A stretch of 64,000 bases of DNA from Blastomyces gilchristii SLH14081 (GCF_000003855.2 NW_003101680.1:1560976-1624975); one strand, 5' to 3'. Shown: positions 21,701-31,897, counted from the stretch's first letter. Translations and numbers: made by a program. Notes: a model not told the origin generated them from the letters alone.

Positions 21701-21971
21701 CGGTGGGATAGCCATTGACATTGAATTGAGCTTGAGCCGCCCAGTGCTTGATGGCGACGTCCAGGTCGAAGGTATCTGGCGAGTAGGTGAAGAGCTTATC
21801 CGACAGGGCATAGGCGACCTGTTGGATCAGAGTCTGGGCTGTGAGATATGTCGGGCCCCTGATAGCTGAGAAATCCAGAGGGGGGAGAGCAGAGGGTTGT
21901 TGCTGGGAATTGCCCATGGCAGCAGGATCAGCAGTAGCTGATCCTCCAGAGGAGGGCTCAATAGACCGCAT
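18732..21971 (-). CDS. MET10: Sulfite reductase [NADPH] flavoprotein subunit
   Basis: 1079 residues, intronless. It passes electrons from NADPH through FAD to the hemoprotein subunit that reduces sulfite to sulfide. As in other fungal Met10 proteins, the N-terminal half (about 30-420, with GPTYLTAQTLIQQVAYALSD) resembles pyruvate:ferredoxin oxidoreductase domains, and no flavodoxin module with a normal FMN loop is apparent. The C-terminal half has the ferredoxin-reductase fold: FAD-binding with RREYSIASCQ, the nucleotide site AGLGTGLAPFRAFVQHR, GSRHQREEYCYGEEW, and a C-terminal aromatic (VLEVY). The preferred start is 21971; an in-frame ATG at 21917 (MGNSQQQP) is an alternative. The partner hemoprotein gene is not in the window. 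Confidence 0.95.
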   Translation of the reverse strand: MRSIEPSSGGSATADPAAMGNSQQQPSALPPLDFSAIRGPTYLTAQTLIQQVAYALSDKLFTYSPDTFDLDVAIKHWAAQAQFNVNGYPTAVHPMQTRQGAGAIALGYIFSKDFDLKKRYIPQSIIASSATLQYLRPALEQLSLLYSVANPFVAHVAVVDYAGGAVGGLVADYTTSLTLAEELGLGLVSSLSAYESQHMALFSTLLASILPTIHVYDGIRVGREITQVIDVLDQSGLSATYKKVLAELTSDPDQKHLDAEGKLLRLFKAFNGQLGTDYSPFEYNGHPEATSVLVSFGTIESTLASQMAASSSLAKKGARVGVVNVRVYRPFAEESFLSALPKTTKVVGVLGQVQSHLAVRENGVHSALYEDVLASLTFGTRFPTPPECVEIKYAPSHSWSLANTAAVFERITNEPVELNITSNSLQLLDSTAVQQYTFWDTDDSASNAAAVVLAQALARDSSSNVTTNISYDNLVQGGVIRTDIRKGPQSIDAPYAIDSADVVYVGNIKLLSEIDIPASTKDSGKIIVKASGLKDEDLEKKLPQPFRRAVAQRGISLLILDVPASKETDFDTAAFQAAFLRTAIPDLDIIGAKKLALSLGDADWFSKATETLDTALRTVEVPESWSSADEDSDSDSPKLPVNIHATSFASFDKSDVEEPSILRDWQDAAQALAFKEAYGTTTALRPDLAAKTFTIHVSENRRLTPVTYDRNIFHIEFDLGDSGLKYDLGEALGIHAENNPADVDQFINFYGLDPDAIVEVPSREDPSVLECRTVYQALIHNVDIFGRPPKRFYESLAAFATDEKERKHLLSLGSAEGADEFKRRSEVDTVTFADLLQEFPSAHPTFPDLIRIVSPMKRREYSIASCQKVTPTSVALMIVVVNWVDPAGRTRYGQASHYLSNLKPGNPITVSVKSSVMKLPPKSMQPIIMAGLGTGLAPFRAFVQHRAMEKAQGKEIGSVLLYMGSRHQREEYCYGEEWEAYQAAGVITLLGRAFSRDQPEKIYIQDRMRQTLPEITQAYIREEGAFYLCGPTWPVPDVTAVLEEAIAVSARETGLGKKVDPRKEIEKLKDEMRYVLEVY

Positions 21972-22010
21972 TATATATATTATTGTTGTTGATTTTGGAT
22001 ATATATGAGA

Positions 22011-22160
22011 GGGGGGGGGGGGGTATCAATTATCAATTACAACAACAGAAACCACATCACCACATTCAAGAGAAAGAAGAGAAAGAAGAGAAAGAGGAGA
22101 AAGAGGAGAGGAGGAGAGAAAATGAAGCCGACATAAAAAAAAAAAAAAAAAAAAAAAAAA
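22011..22160. repeat. G13, GAGAAA-type purine tract and A26
   Basis: Three adjoining purine runs on the plus strand: 13 G at 22011-22023, an imperfect GAAGAG/GAGAAA tract at about 22069-22122, and 26 A at 22135-22160. They sit within 190 bp upstream of the MET10 start. Such tracts exclude nucleosomes in fungi and are slippage-prone in sequencing. Confidence 0.85.
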
Positions 22161-22982
22161 GGTCTTCAGCCCGCGATGAGCTCATTCCCACCACCGCCCA
22201 CGCCATCCATCGTTCCTGGCTGCTTACAAAGTACACACAAAGTACTAACTCTCCCCACTAATAAATAATACTGCGTAAGTACTATAACTAACTAACTAAC
22301 CAAGTAGTTAAGTAGTTACTTTTTTACATCCTCCCCCCCTGAATTGGCCGAAACGGGCAAGAAAAGCCCTAATCACGCAATTATCCGCGGATCCAAAGAA
22401 TGGATGGCGTGATTTGCGCGGGGCACCCGGACCGATGTTGTTCCGGCGGAAAGTCATCAGGTCCCGCAGCCCCCTCTACCTACCACTACTGCGTAGAGGG
22501 AGTCACTGAGAGGAGTACTGAGAGGAGTACTCTACCTCTACCCTAAAAGTCTACGTCCTCGTCTCGTCGCCCGGGGGGGGGAAGGGGCGAGCGCGGCGTC
22601 GCATGTGCCCTACCTACCTACCTGAAAAACTCAAGGGCGAGATCGAGGAGAGACCATGCTGGCGCTGGGGTTTGAGTGGGCTGTGGCGTTGAGGCCGGGG
22701 ATTATTGGGGGGGGGAAGAAGGTTGTTGTGTTGCACGGGAGTGATATTGTCAGGCTTGGGAGGACGGAGTGGAGAGGGGAAGGTTCGTGAGGGAGACGCT
22801 TGTTGAATGTTTTTGTGGATGTGGTGACATTATAAGTTCTATTTTCTACTAAATATGTTACAATATGTTTGTATGATAAATTGTTTCCATTTTTATGTTG
22901 CTGTTTTGCTGGTTACTCTGCCATTGTTCCTAAAATAACCATACGCCTGGAGCTGGAAAGGATGAACCAATCCATCGAAAAC

Positions 22983-23168
22983 AAGAAAGAAGAAAAGTAA
23001 AAAAGAAAAAAGAAAAAAAGAAAAAAAGAAAAAAAAGAAAAAAAAGAAAAAAAGAAAAAAGAAAAAAAGAAAAAAAGAAAAAAAAGAAAAAAAAGAAAAA
23101 AAGAAAAAAAGAAAAAAAGAAAAAAAGAAAAAAAGAAAAAAAGAAAAAAGAAGAAAGAAAGAAGAAAG
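22983..23168. repeat. (GAAAAA)n microsatellite, about 185 bp
   Basis: Imperfect tandem array of GAAAAA with 5-7 A per unit, all purine on the plus strand. It lies about 150 bp beyond the 3' end of the mitochondrial-type gene. Apparent all-Phe/Ser frames on the minus strand are repeat artefacts. Confidence 0.95.
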
Positions 23169-23319
23169 TAAAACCGAGCCAATCCCATGATTTTAAGTTG
23201 ATTGCGCGTCCTGGTTTCAATATTTCAATGTTTCCCTGATCCCCCTATCCAAGAAGAAATGAACGCCAGGAAAATTTGAAATACCAAAATCCACACCTAA
23301 AATCAAAAACTTTCCCCCT

Positions 23320-23889
23320 TCACTTCACCGGCAACTTAACCAGAGGGTCTCTCTCCCCAAGAACAACCGTACCGCCATAATCAACCTTCATCCCTTTTGG
23401 CGGTGACACTCTGCGGCTAGGCCCCTTCTCCACCCATTCACTCCTGCCCGCTTCATCGGTATACTGCGAGACATCGCGGTTGGCAGGGCTGACTTCCAAC
23501 GGCCCCGCCTGACTGCGTCCGTCTTTCATAGCTTCGGCCAGCGAAGCCTCTCTTACCTTCTCCGGCGTGATGTAGGTGATGTCCCACGCCGCCCGCTGCT
23601 CGGCAACCGCGTTGTCCGAGCCGGACTTTGAGTACTCGTGACGCTCTGTGTTCATGGCATGGCGGCCGTCCGGGTCATTTTTGAGGTCGTATGGTTCTCC
23701 GGCCTTGGGTTGATTCCCGCTGCTGGCGTAGGTGCGTGGCAGAGACGCTGATGCAACTGCCGCAAACGGGCTTCTAGGAATCTGCAACGAAGGTGTGGTT
23801 GGGGTGAAGGGGGAGTGGCGGGGGAGGTTTTGGTTGACCCGCGGGGCCAGCAGACCGGTTCGGGTTGAAGCGAAGCGGAAAGTGGCCAT
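23320..23889 (-). CDS. Conserved mitochondrial-type protein of unknown function
   Basis: 189 residues from the preferred ATG at 23889. The N-terminus (MATFRFASTRTGLL and the following 45 residues) is rich in Arg, Ser, Pro and Ala and poor in acids, as expected for a mitochondrial presequence; RTYASSGN looks like its end. The mature part is hydrophilic with no membrane helix. It includes AGEPYDLKNDPDGRHAMNTE, WDITYITPEKVREASLAEAM and a Pro/Lys-rich end (VSPPKGMKVDYGG). I do not recognise a named domain. It resembles small mitochondrial hypothetical proteins common in Eurotiomycetes, from memory only. The open frame continues upstream to an ATG at 24027, but that extension (YQRRKTPSSHAHV) lacks the presequence character. 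Confidence 0.68.
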   Translation of the reverse strand: MATFRFASTRTGLLAPRVNQNLPRHSPFTPTTPSLQIPRSPFAAVASASLPRTYASSGNQPKAGEPYDLKNDPDGRHAMNTERHEYSKSGSDNAVAEQRAAWDITYITPEKVREASLAEAMKDGRSQAGPLEVSPANRDVSQYTDEAGRSEWVEKGPSRRVSPPKGMKVDYGGTVVLGERDPLVKLPVK

Positions 23890-24448
23890 ATTGAGTAGAT
23901 AACCAAGCAAATAACTTGGACTGGCGCAGTAGTTCGTTCGCTTTTCTAGAACGTGCGCGTGAGAGGAAGGAGTTTTCCTTCTCTGATATTCTGACAAAGA
24001 GGCGAGTATGCTACGAACGCCTAGCACTAGTTCAGAGCTAGTATATCCAAAAACAGACGATCAGCGTTCTCATTGTTCGAAGAATGCAAGGCTCATCATT
24101 TCAATAATTCATATATGCATATAATTCGCAAAATCATAGGACCAACCGTAGGCGCTATGTTAAATAGCTACCGTAGTAGTACGGGTATCCAGAGCCCGGC
24201 TGGCCCTGCTTTTCAAAGCGGTTCGTGGATGCTCTCGTCCAGGAGAAAGTATAGGGCGTTATTCGGAAAAGAAAGCGATGGGATCCTGTATGAAATGCAG
24301 TGTGCTCAGTGTTGTAAGCAGGACTGCTTGCTCTGGATGCTGGATGTTGATGCCGAAGTGGAGCTATATATAGCCAAGCAGTGGCAGCTCGGAGGGCGCT
24401 TATCCTGTTTCAGTTTAGATCGGACCTTTCCCCAGACTGATATTTTAG

Positions 24449-24470
24449 TGACGTCATTAAAAACCACGTG
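24449..24470. promoter_or_regulatory. CRE-type TGACGTCA next to CACGTG
   Basis: A perfect TGACGTCA palindrome (24449-24456, bZIP ATF/CREB site) is followed after 8 bp by CACGTG (24465-24470). The pair lies about 560-580 bp upstream of the mitochondrial-type gene start at 23889. Function is inferred only from the motif. Confidence 0.4.
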
Positions 24471-25360
24471 CATTATTTCGTGCCCTAAGCCCTAATTATT
24501 TTATCTTCCTATATCCAAAGCAGCAGCAAGGCTGGGGGCTAGCCAGCTAGCATTACTCATACGTAGAACTTTCCATTAATGGTCTGGTTTCTCCCTGCAG
24601 TATTATTTCTCATACGTTCCTAAAAGAGAAATAATTGTCCTGACGAAATATTTGTGTTGGCTTTACAAAGTGGAACCGAAGGGGTCCCGAATGAAGCAGC
24701 TGCTAAGGTGGACCTGGACGGCAACAGAAGACAGGGCGTTAGCCATTCAATGTAGCCTGCTAGAGCAATTGTGAACCCTTATGCCTATCACAGAAGACAA
24801 CATAAAGAATGAAGCGAACGTTCGGAAAGACTGGCCCTGTTCCGGCGATGAAGCACACATCCAAACAATGAAGGAAGGGCGCTAATGTGCTTAGCAGTGC
24901 AGGCAAAAAAGGCATACGTGTTGAAGTGACTTTGTTGTCAATAGCTAGAACGGCAAACTGGCCTGAATGAACATTCCATGAACTACGGCGAGAGGTAAAA
25001 ACGAGGCAACTGAAGAGATAGTGTCATTCGTTGACCCATGCACTCGCGAGTTGCGAGGACTACGCCACCGGAAAGATGGCCGATCATTGATCATCGTTGC
25101 ATTGTAGCCTTAGCAAGGATAGTTGACCAAGGCAACCGGCGTGATTTAAGGGAGGTTCGGTGTGTAGTGAATTTTCTTTTAGAAAGAAAAGGAGGCAAAA
25201 AAGCGATCATGAAGCAAACGGGAGCCAGAGACACCACTGAACTAGCGGTCAGGAGAGCAGGGCGCTCATCACAGAATAAGCCTGGGGCTGTTGAGACGAA
25301 CTGTTCATGTAGCCCTGTTTTGTGGCGAATCAGCGAGCGGTAGGTGGCAGGGAAAGGAGT

Positions 25361-25408
25361 GAAGAAAAAGAAAAAGAAAAAGAGAAAAAGAAAAAGAACA
25401 AAAAAAGG
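25361..25408. repeat. AAAAAG-type purine repeat, about 48 bp
   Basis: Imperfect tandem GAAAAA units inside the gene-free stretch, the same unit as the larger array at 22983-23168. Simple-sequence DNA. Confidence 0.85.
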
Positions 25409-28400
25409 ACGAATATCATCAGTAAGAGCTAGGAATGAAGGTCATGAATGTTGTTGGAGTATAGTTCGCATCTAACACGCCCAAGTCAATAAAAGGTGGA
25501 AAAAATCCTGATTGTAAGCTCTTCCCGAAATTATAAAAAGAAAAAACAGCCAAACAGGGAGGTGAAAATAGAAAGGCAAGGGGAAAGCCAGTCTTCCTTG
25601 TCGTATTGCGCGTGTCAGAGCCTTGCCACACATTTTCGTAGACGGTAGAGACTGCAAGAACTGATTTCAAACAAGACGGGGGCCAATTGAGGGCGTGTAC
25701 GTCGCATCGAAATTAGCCGGTCGGCATTAAGTTTAATGGGAAGACTAGATGCAAGGTACTGCCGATGTGGTAGGAAGCCTGGATAAAACTCAACACCACA
25801 AGCCAATATGTAGCTGTTTGATCTGTCAATTAACCCGTTCTGCGCTGAAGATGTTAAATAGAGGCAATATCAGAGAGGGTCAATGTCCCAAAGACGCGTA
25901 TGGCAAATATGGTGCAGAAATTTTCACTAAACTGTAATTGCAATAACGCGCCTGGAAAAGGAGAGAAAGAAGATAATTTAGGCACTCACTCCCAAACATA
26001 AACACGTACATATCAAATTGTGGGAGTACGTACATTAGAGCTTCTGAAAAAGAAAGAATAGCCTCTGCCACGTCAATTGCTGTCGATGGGATATTAGGGG
26101 AGGCTAGACATTAGAATTAAAAAAAATCATTGAAGACAATGAACCAGGTAAGATGGTTATTTTGTGCTGCCTATCAACCGTTCCTCGCGCCAACCGCAAG
26201 TGAAAATTGGGCACAATTAACGGCGCAGCAGCTTAAGACTTATTCTGGTTGGCCCAATGGTGTCACACACTAGACGGAATGTTTCCTTTGTGGATATACC
26301 ATAATATTCACCCGGATGTGCTAGTAGTCAGAGACGGGTTAGCGCCAATGCCATGAAGGATGCAGGTTGTAAGATTCGTTGAAGAGAGGAAGCAAAACCG
26401 GCGGCGTAGGGAACCAGATATGCCATGTCAACAAGGGAAGAGACCCGTTCGAAGACTAGGTGAAGAAACTGGTTCGTAGCCATGCCACCTGGCAAACAGG
26501 TGGGGTACCGAAGGGAATTAAAACCCGGGTTTCGCAATGTGGCACCAATAAGGCTGGAGGTTGGATTAGGAGGACCGCAAGAGTTGTGACAAATCTACTC
26601 GAAGGGGGCAAATTGAGCGTAAGGCTAGAATGAACGACAGAAAAAGCAAGGCCTGGGGGAGAGCACGGCCGAGATAGGGGCGACGATGACTATTCAAGCG
26701 TCGCGCATGAATCGTACAGGCCCGAATTCGAAAGCTGACTAGTCGGATCCTGTAAATAAAACGCCATCGGAGTTATATGCCACCATCTAGAATCGACCAG
26801 CCAATGGGTGTTCCACAACCCCTATGTAGATCCTTGATTGCTTGACAAGCTGGAGGGCTGCATTCATTGGGTGGTTCAACGAGATGCGTACTGCCAATTC
26901 ACTAAGTACGAGGGGGCATATAATACAGGGATACGACGTGCATGGCCCACCCTTAGGACGAGAAGGTCCAAATATGTTCTCCGCATTTGCAAATGCTGCA
27001 TGCTGACATGCAAGAGTGAGACTTGCTTTTTGCTCCTTTAGATCACCTGAGTAGTTTAGACCCAACTGTGTGGATACTAATATGGGGCTAGAAATTCAAT
27101 TTCAACCTTCAAAAAGGGGGTGAAAGACACCGCAGGTATTCAAAATGCGCATCCAAGCGAATTTCAGTGATCTGACATTTGAGCAGATACTATAGTAGCA
27201 GGAGAATAGTTGAAAAGATTTATGTCTGATTTCATCCAGTTCATTGCAACGCAGTTCAATACCTTGTAAATATAAATAAACGAAACCTTGTTAGGTTGAC
27301 CGATGTGATTCAACAGGGGGTTTGGACATGACAAAGTTGGTGACAACGGCAGATCAACGATGCAGACACACTTCAAAGAGACTCACTCGCTCTCCTCAAA
27401 GCCTTGCTATCGCCTCATGATTGTTCTTGGACCTACCGGCTCATCCGCATCCGCCCCGACCCATTTAGTGAAACTCAATTTTGAACTCCTCATATGCTGC
27501 ATCATATAGACAAGTCCATATTCGAGTTAAAGTCAGCTAAAAGCAAAGAATTTTACGCTGGTGTGCTGAAAGGCATGATATTGGCGGCGTCGTACACGAG
27601 TCGACATTGTTAGGACATGCATGCATTTTTTTCGGAACGACAAGCTAGGTGGCTATCATATGCAAAGCAGGGGCTCCGTTAACCCAAACTTGTTCGGATA
27701 ATACCTTGCAAAAATGGAATGTATAATCCTTTTTCGCCAGACGACTCACGCCACGTCACGAAGTCTGTGAAGTCTAACACAGCAATTGCTGCGGACCCGA
27801 TGATATCAAATCCATGAATATCATGGTGGTGTGGCAGGTCGTGTTCCCTGTCCATTATCATTGAGGGGAAGGATTATGTGGTGTCCCGCATCATGGAAAC
27901 GGCGAACCAAGGGAAGGCTACCAAAGATGTGACAACGGAAGATGATGGAACCGCAAACCGGAGGCGTAGTTAGAAGTATTTTGGTTCTTGGACTGGCTAG
28001 TGTAAACCTTCACAGATATCAAACTCGGAGGTAGACAGCTGAGCTGAGATGACTCGACATCCACTAAAATGGAATGGAGATACACGTCGCTCTCTCATTC
28101 CAAGGAACGAAGGAACGAGGATACCTGCAGGTGGGAGCAATGCATCCTCTTGGCCATCGAGACTAACACGTCGAATACCCAAGCGTGATGGAAAGTTCAT
28201 TCCTAACCATGCAGGAATATAGGGGATATCACATACGGGGCGCAGATGATCGAGTGGAAACATAAAGTGCGGGTTGGGTTGCAGAACAGGAGTTTTGCGT
28301 TGGAGGATGGCTGTCAGGTAAATGCCGCTTTGACGCTTTCGCCCCCCGAACGGATATTCCCTTATCAGGTTAAACCAAGTGTGAACGAAATGATTTCTAA

Positions 28401-29411
28401 AGGGATATCAATTGGGTTGATTGGGCATGAAGGTTCAAAAAAAAGTCAAGTTACACCGATCCCAGACGGCTAAGTGGGACCTATCGTAACTCTGAATATC
28501 AATATCAATCTCGTGAACGACAGCGAATGTGGCCGCCACCAGGGAAATATCCACAGTGGAGTATTCACAGGGAACTGAAGATGGCTGACACGGATGAGGC
28601 TCTTGCCGTGGATACCACATTGATCAACACTGAAGTGAGATTCAAGAAAGCGAAGAAGCGGGGAAGGATAGGCAACCAGAGTTTTCGGCTGGGAAAGGAT
28701 GAGTTGTCCAGGGGGTAAAACGCCACCCTCCATCGGATAAGATGAGGGGATTGCAAACTGGAGGGGCGAAAACAAAAGAAGTTGGATGATGGTGGGATAT
28801 TACAATGCCACGACAACCATGTCGAGCAAATGTGCATTTGTTACCCAACCATGAGAATCCGCTATCACCTTGCAGTGCCGGAGAGAACCATGAAAGGAAT
28901 GTTTTGAAGCTGAACTCCGCTTTTTCGAGGCCATGGACCCTGGCTAGTTCGGGTCGGGAACAGGCTGGGGGTGACATATCGAAGGAAAAAGCATTTAGGA
29001 TGGGCAGACACGCAGATGTCAACAAAGATTGATCAGCAGCGTGCGAGTGAAGCCATTTGAATGAAAAACTTGGGCAAGGAGTTTGCAATGAATCCGAAAC
29101 ATAAATATCCTGACGAGGCCCCGGGATATTCAGTCTTTCCAGCATAACTCCAGCTCCAACCAGCATTTCACCAGACACTTGCGAATCAAAAAATTCACAG
29201 CGGTAGCACATACCAAAACAAGCTCTTCGTCTATTTGTTTCAAAGACCTTAGCAGAAAAGTGCAGCCTATCGATCCCACTCTTCAGCAAGGCATCCAGCC
29301 ATCGACCAATAAAAATTCCTCAATTTCCTGAAACATACTCAAGGAGAACACAAGCCGGTATGCAATAATGCAGTCTTATGATTGACTGTCAGCTGACTTG
29401 CCTCAAAAGCC

Positions 29412-29750
29412 ATGTGCTTTTATAACCAGAAGAAATTTTCCTGTGGAGACTGGGCATGGGGCAATTTCGCAGCCCGCTGCAACCATGAATACCGAATGGG
29501 CGAGACTTGCGGTATGAGACTCGTTCACAACACCGAAAACATCCAAACACAATGTAAATTGTGCGAAAAAATCGACACCAAGTGCCGCCGACGAAACGCT
29601 GAGCTCGAGAGACTTGCGCGGTGGCAGCGAGAGGGTGGCGTACTCAAAGCGTCAATGGAAAAAAGCAGTGCCGAGGTCAGGGACCTAGAACAGGAGATCA
29701 GGCAATTGGAGTATGAGAGGCAGCTGAAACAGAAGAACATTGGCAAGTAA
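29412..29750 (+). CDS. Small Cys-rich coiled-coil protein, unknown function
   Basis: 112 residues in one exon. The N-terminal half has ordered cysteines: MCFY, FSCGDW, ARCNHEY, GETCGM and CKLCEKIDTKCRRR, the last with a CxxC. Aromatic residues recur (WAWGNF), so a small zinc-binding module is plausible. The C-terminal half (about 63-108) is charged and helical with heptad spacing, consistent with a coiled coil (ASMEKSSAEVRDLEQEIRQL). I recall similar small proteins, starting MCYY or MCFY with GETCGM, across Eurotiomycetes, all of unknown function. There is no signal peptide, so it is probably intracellular. The ATG at 29412 is the first of the frame. The upstream gene-free region is about 5 kb. 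Confidence 0.75.
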   Translation: MCFYNQKKFSCGDWAWGNFAARCNHEYRMGETCGMRLVHNTENIQTQCKLCEKIDTKCRRRNAELERLARWQREGGVLKASMEKSSAEVRDLEQEIRQLEYERQLKQKNIGK

Positions 29751-30882
29751 ACTACCTCATGCCAAGAAGCGCTGGAAACACCAAACACCACCCGCAGCCA
29801 AAACGTTGGAATATTCAGAGATTCAAAGAGAAGAAAAAAAAAAAATTTGAACCACCTCATCCTTTTTTGTTATCACAATGTTTCATGTTTCACTGTTCTT
29901 TCATAATATCCACTTGTTTTTAATATTTCGGGTCTTCATTTCATTTCATGCCTACCCCGTTGGGTTATAAATTTGGAAAAATCGGCACTGGGGGCCATAG
30001 GCTGGGCGGCTGGTGCAGAACATGTTCGAGACAGTCGGGGATCAGGATTTGGGCTTAGCGTTTGGGTCCTTTTTGTCTAAGGGCTCTTGTTTGCCAATGA
30101 AATTTATGAGTTTTTCGCTTTGTGTCCATACTATTATGGTGAATCCAACCATTAAGCGCCCTGTATCATTTCGAGCGAGGTGACCAGGAGGACGCTGCTT
30201 GTCGCCCAGTGGTTAAACAGGTATGGAACCGATAGCGCGAAGGAAGGTAACGTGGGGACAAGGCTAGCCTCAGGGGAAGCATATCACATAAACAGGGTAA
30301 ATGAATCCATAAAATGGTAGTATCCAGATGGTGATATCAACAACGAGAGTCTGGCGTTGTTGGTTTGATTGTCAACAGATGAGGTCGAGGTGTAACTAAC
30401 TAGAGGGGTGGGTGACGTAAGTTTCCCGTGCCCGCGTAGCCCTCAGCACAGGAACAGACGCGCTCCTATCGCTTATGCGGTAAATCACGTGGAACAAGCG
30501 ACGGACTGCTGATAACTCATTGGGCGTTTCAACTAGGATAACGGGAGAATATGACTGAGATCACAGGTCACAGGGAATCTATTCCGTCTAATCCGAGGCC
30601 CCGAGTGTTGGGCCCGCCATATTATGAGTAGAATAGAGTACATCTACCAATTCATCAAAAGGGGACAAGAACCAGGTTACATAACACTATCACGCCCAGT
30701 ATTGGATAAAGCAAACTAGAGGACGAGAATGGAAATAGATGAAATAGACTTGATCAAAACCACTAGTTGAAATAAAGTGCACCCCTAAACTAGGACATAA
30801 ATGTTGAGATCAGAGCTTTCGTACACGTTGTTAAGGACCTGATTTCAGCTACTCTGAGTACCAATAAACCCCCACTAGCTCT
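29751..30882. other. Convergent intergenic region, small Cys-rich gene / PRE9
   Basis: 1.1 kb between convergent stops. Contains CACGTG at 30486-30491 and no open frame of note. Long for a 3'-3' interval, but nothing specific could be identified. Confidence 0.5.
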
Positions 30883-31897
30883 CTACCCAGTTTCTTGATC
30901 AGCCTCCTTAGCCAAACCGTGCTCCCGCAGTAAGGCATCGATCTCGTCAGCACCCCAGAGGTGGTGATATATCTGTCCTTCTTTGGTCTTCCCTACAGTC
31001 GCAAATTCAACTAATTGTAGAAGTAACAGAAGTTAGCATTAAAGGACAAAAGAAAAAGAACGCAATGAAAAGAAAATAACAGGCTACAGGACACGAAATG
31101 GTGAATCTATGGAGGTTCAAACTCACTCTTCTCGCTGCTCAGCTTCGTCGAGTCCATCGTCTTGCTCAACACCTTTACAGCCATACCACAAGCTTCCTTC
31201 AAATCGCAATCTTCCCTATAGTCCTGCTTCAATAGACTCTGAGCGCTGGCGTTATTTGCACCCACACTCGTCGCCTTCCACCCACCGTAGTTTCCACTGG
31301 GGTTACTCTGGTACAGCTGGAACTGCCGGAGGGGATCATATCCAGCGTATACGAACGAAACGCCAAACGGCCGTAGACCACCGTGCTGCGTATAGCCTTG
31401 TTTCAGATCGCAGAGACGACGAACCAGTTGTTCACAAGGGATCTCTTCGTTATATGTGAGGAGGTAACGTTGGGCGGCTTGGCGCGCATAGTTGATGAGG
31501 ATGTTGGCGTCTGCTGTCATTCCAGCCACTGCGCATATCATGTTACTGCCAAATAGGTAAGTTATTTCTGGTCCGCTTATTATTTGGCCATATAGTGGTG
31601 GACAGAGGATGTTTAACCATACTCGTTCAGTATATAGAGCTTCTCCGCAGACGTGTCCTGTTCAAGTAGCTTGCTTGTCACCTTCCTCTCTGCGGCCAGA
31701 ACGATTCCATCCTGTGCTAGTATTCCAAGGGCTGTTCCAGCATGCGAAATGGCTTCTAGAGCGTATTCGACCTGGTAAAGTCGGCCTTCTGGCGAGAAGA
31801 TCGTGGTCTACAAGACGAGGAAGCGAGTTAGGTTAGTTATCGGCCGCTCATACAAGAGTGACAGAGCACATACCCGGGAATCATATCTTCTGGACAT
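30883..31897 (-). CDS. PRE9: 20S proteasome subunit alpha type 4 (alpha3)
   Basis: Four exons: 31897-31874, 31807-31623, 31545-31127, 31010-30883, total 756 nt (251 residues). It forms part of the outer alpha ring of the 20S core particle. The alpha-subunit N-terminal signature reads [16 protein letters not shown], then [12 protein letters not shown]. Splicing recreates [18 protein letters not shown], strongly conserved in alpha3 subunits, followed by [19 protein letters not shown]. The last exon gives [19 protein letters not shown] and an acidic tail. As expected for an alpha subunit there is no catalytic N-terminal Thr. A 338 bp divergent promoter is shared with the URN1-like gene. Confidence 0.95.

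Larger units (their letters stand above)
21972..23319. promoter_or_regulatory. MET10 upstream region with simple repeats
   Basis: 1348 bp holding the MET10 promoter and the 3' flank of the mitochondrial-type gene. Next to the MET10 start are 13 G (22011-22023), a purine tract built on GAGAAA/GAAGAG (about 22069-22122) and 26 A (22135-22160). At 22404-22413, ATGGCGTGAT differs at one base from the Cys3/MetR-type consensus ATGRYRYCAT; this is weak evidence of sulfur control. A GAGTCA (Gcn4/CPC1-type core) lies near 22499. The far part carries the GAAAAA microsatellite listed separately. Confidence 0.5.
23890..29411. other. 5.5 kb stretch without a recognisable gene
   Basis: The longest open frame is 215 codons (28642-29289, minus). 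It lacks any known motif, and other frames also stay open for 60-100 codons at several points in this part, so I do not call it. No terminal repeats, target duplications, transposase or polymerase motifs, or poly-A-tailed inserts were found. Visible details are TGACGTCA at 24449-24456, CACGTG at 24465-24470 and an AAAAAG-type tract at about 25361-25408. Base composition looks ordinary, without the extreme AT bias of heavily RIP-mutated repeats. It could hold non-coding transcripts or the long promoter of the small gene at 29412. Confidence 0.5.

Noticed and set aside
22404..22413. ATGGCGTGAT as a Cys3/MetR site for MET10
   Set aside because: It differs at one position from ATGRYRYCAT and lies more than 430 bp upstream; noted in the promoter entry but too weak for a separate feature.
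22913..23220. Phe/Ser-rich frames on the minus strand
   Set aside because: Products of the GAAAAA microsatellite.
24073..24495. 140-codon plus-strand frame after the mitochondrial-type gene
   Set aside because: Composition is not gene-like, no domain is seen, and it covers probable promoter motifs at 24449-24470.
28642..29289. 215-codon frame on the minus strand in the gene-free stretch
   Set aside because: No recognisable motif or plausible splice partners; neighbouring frames are also open. Kept as unproven.
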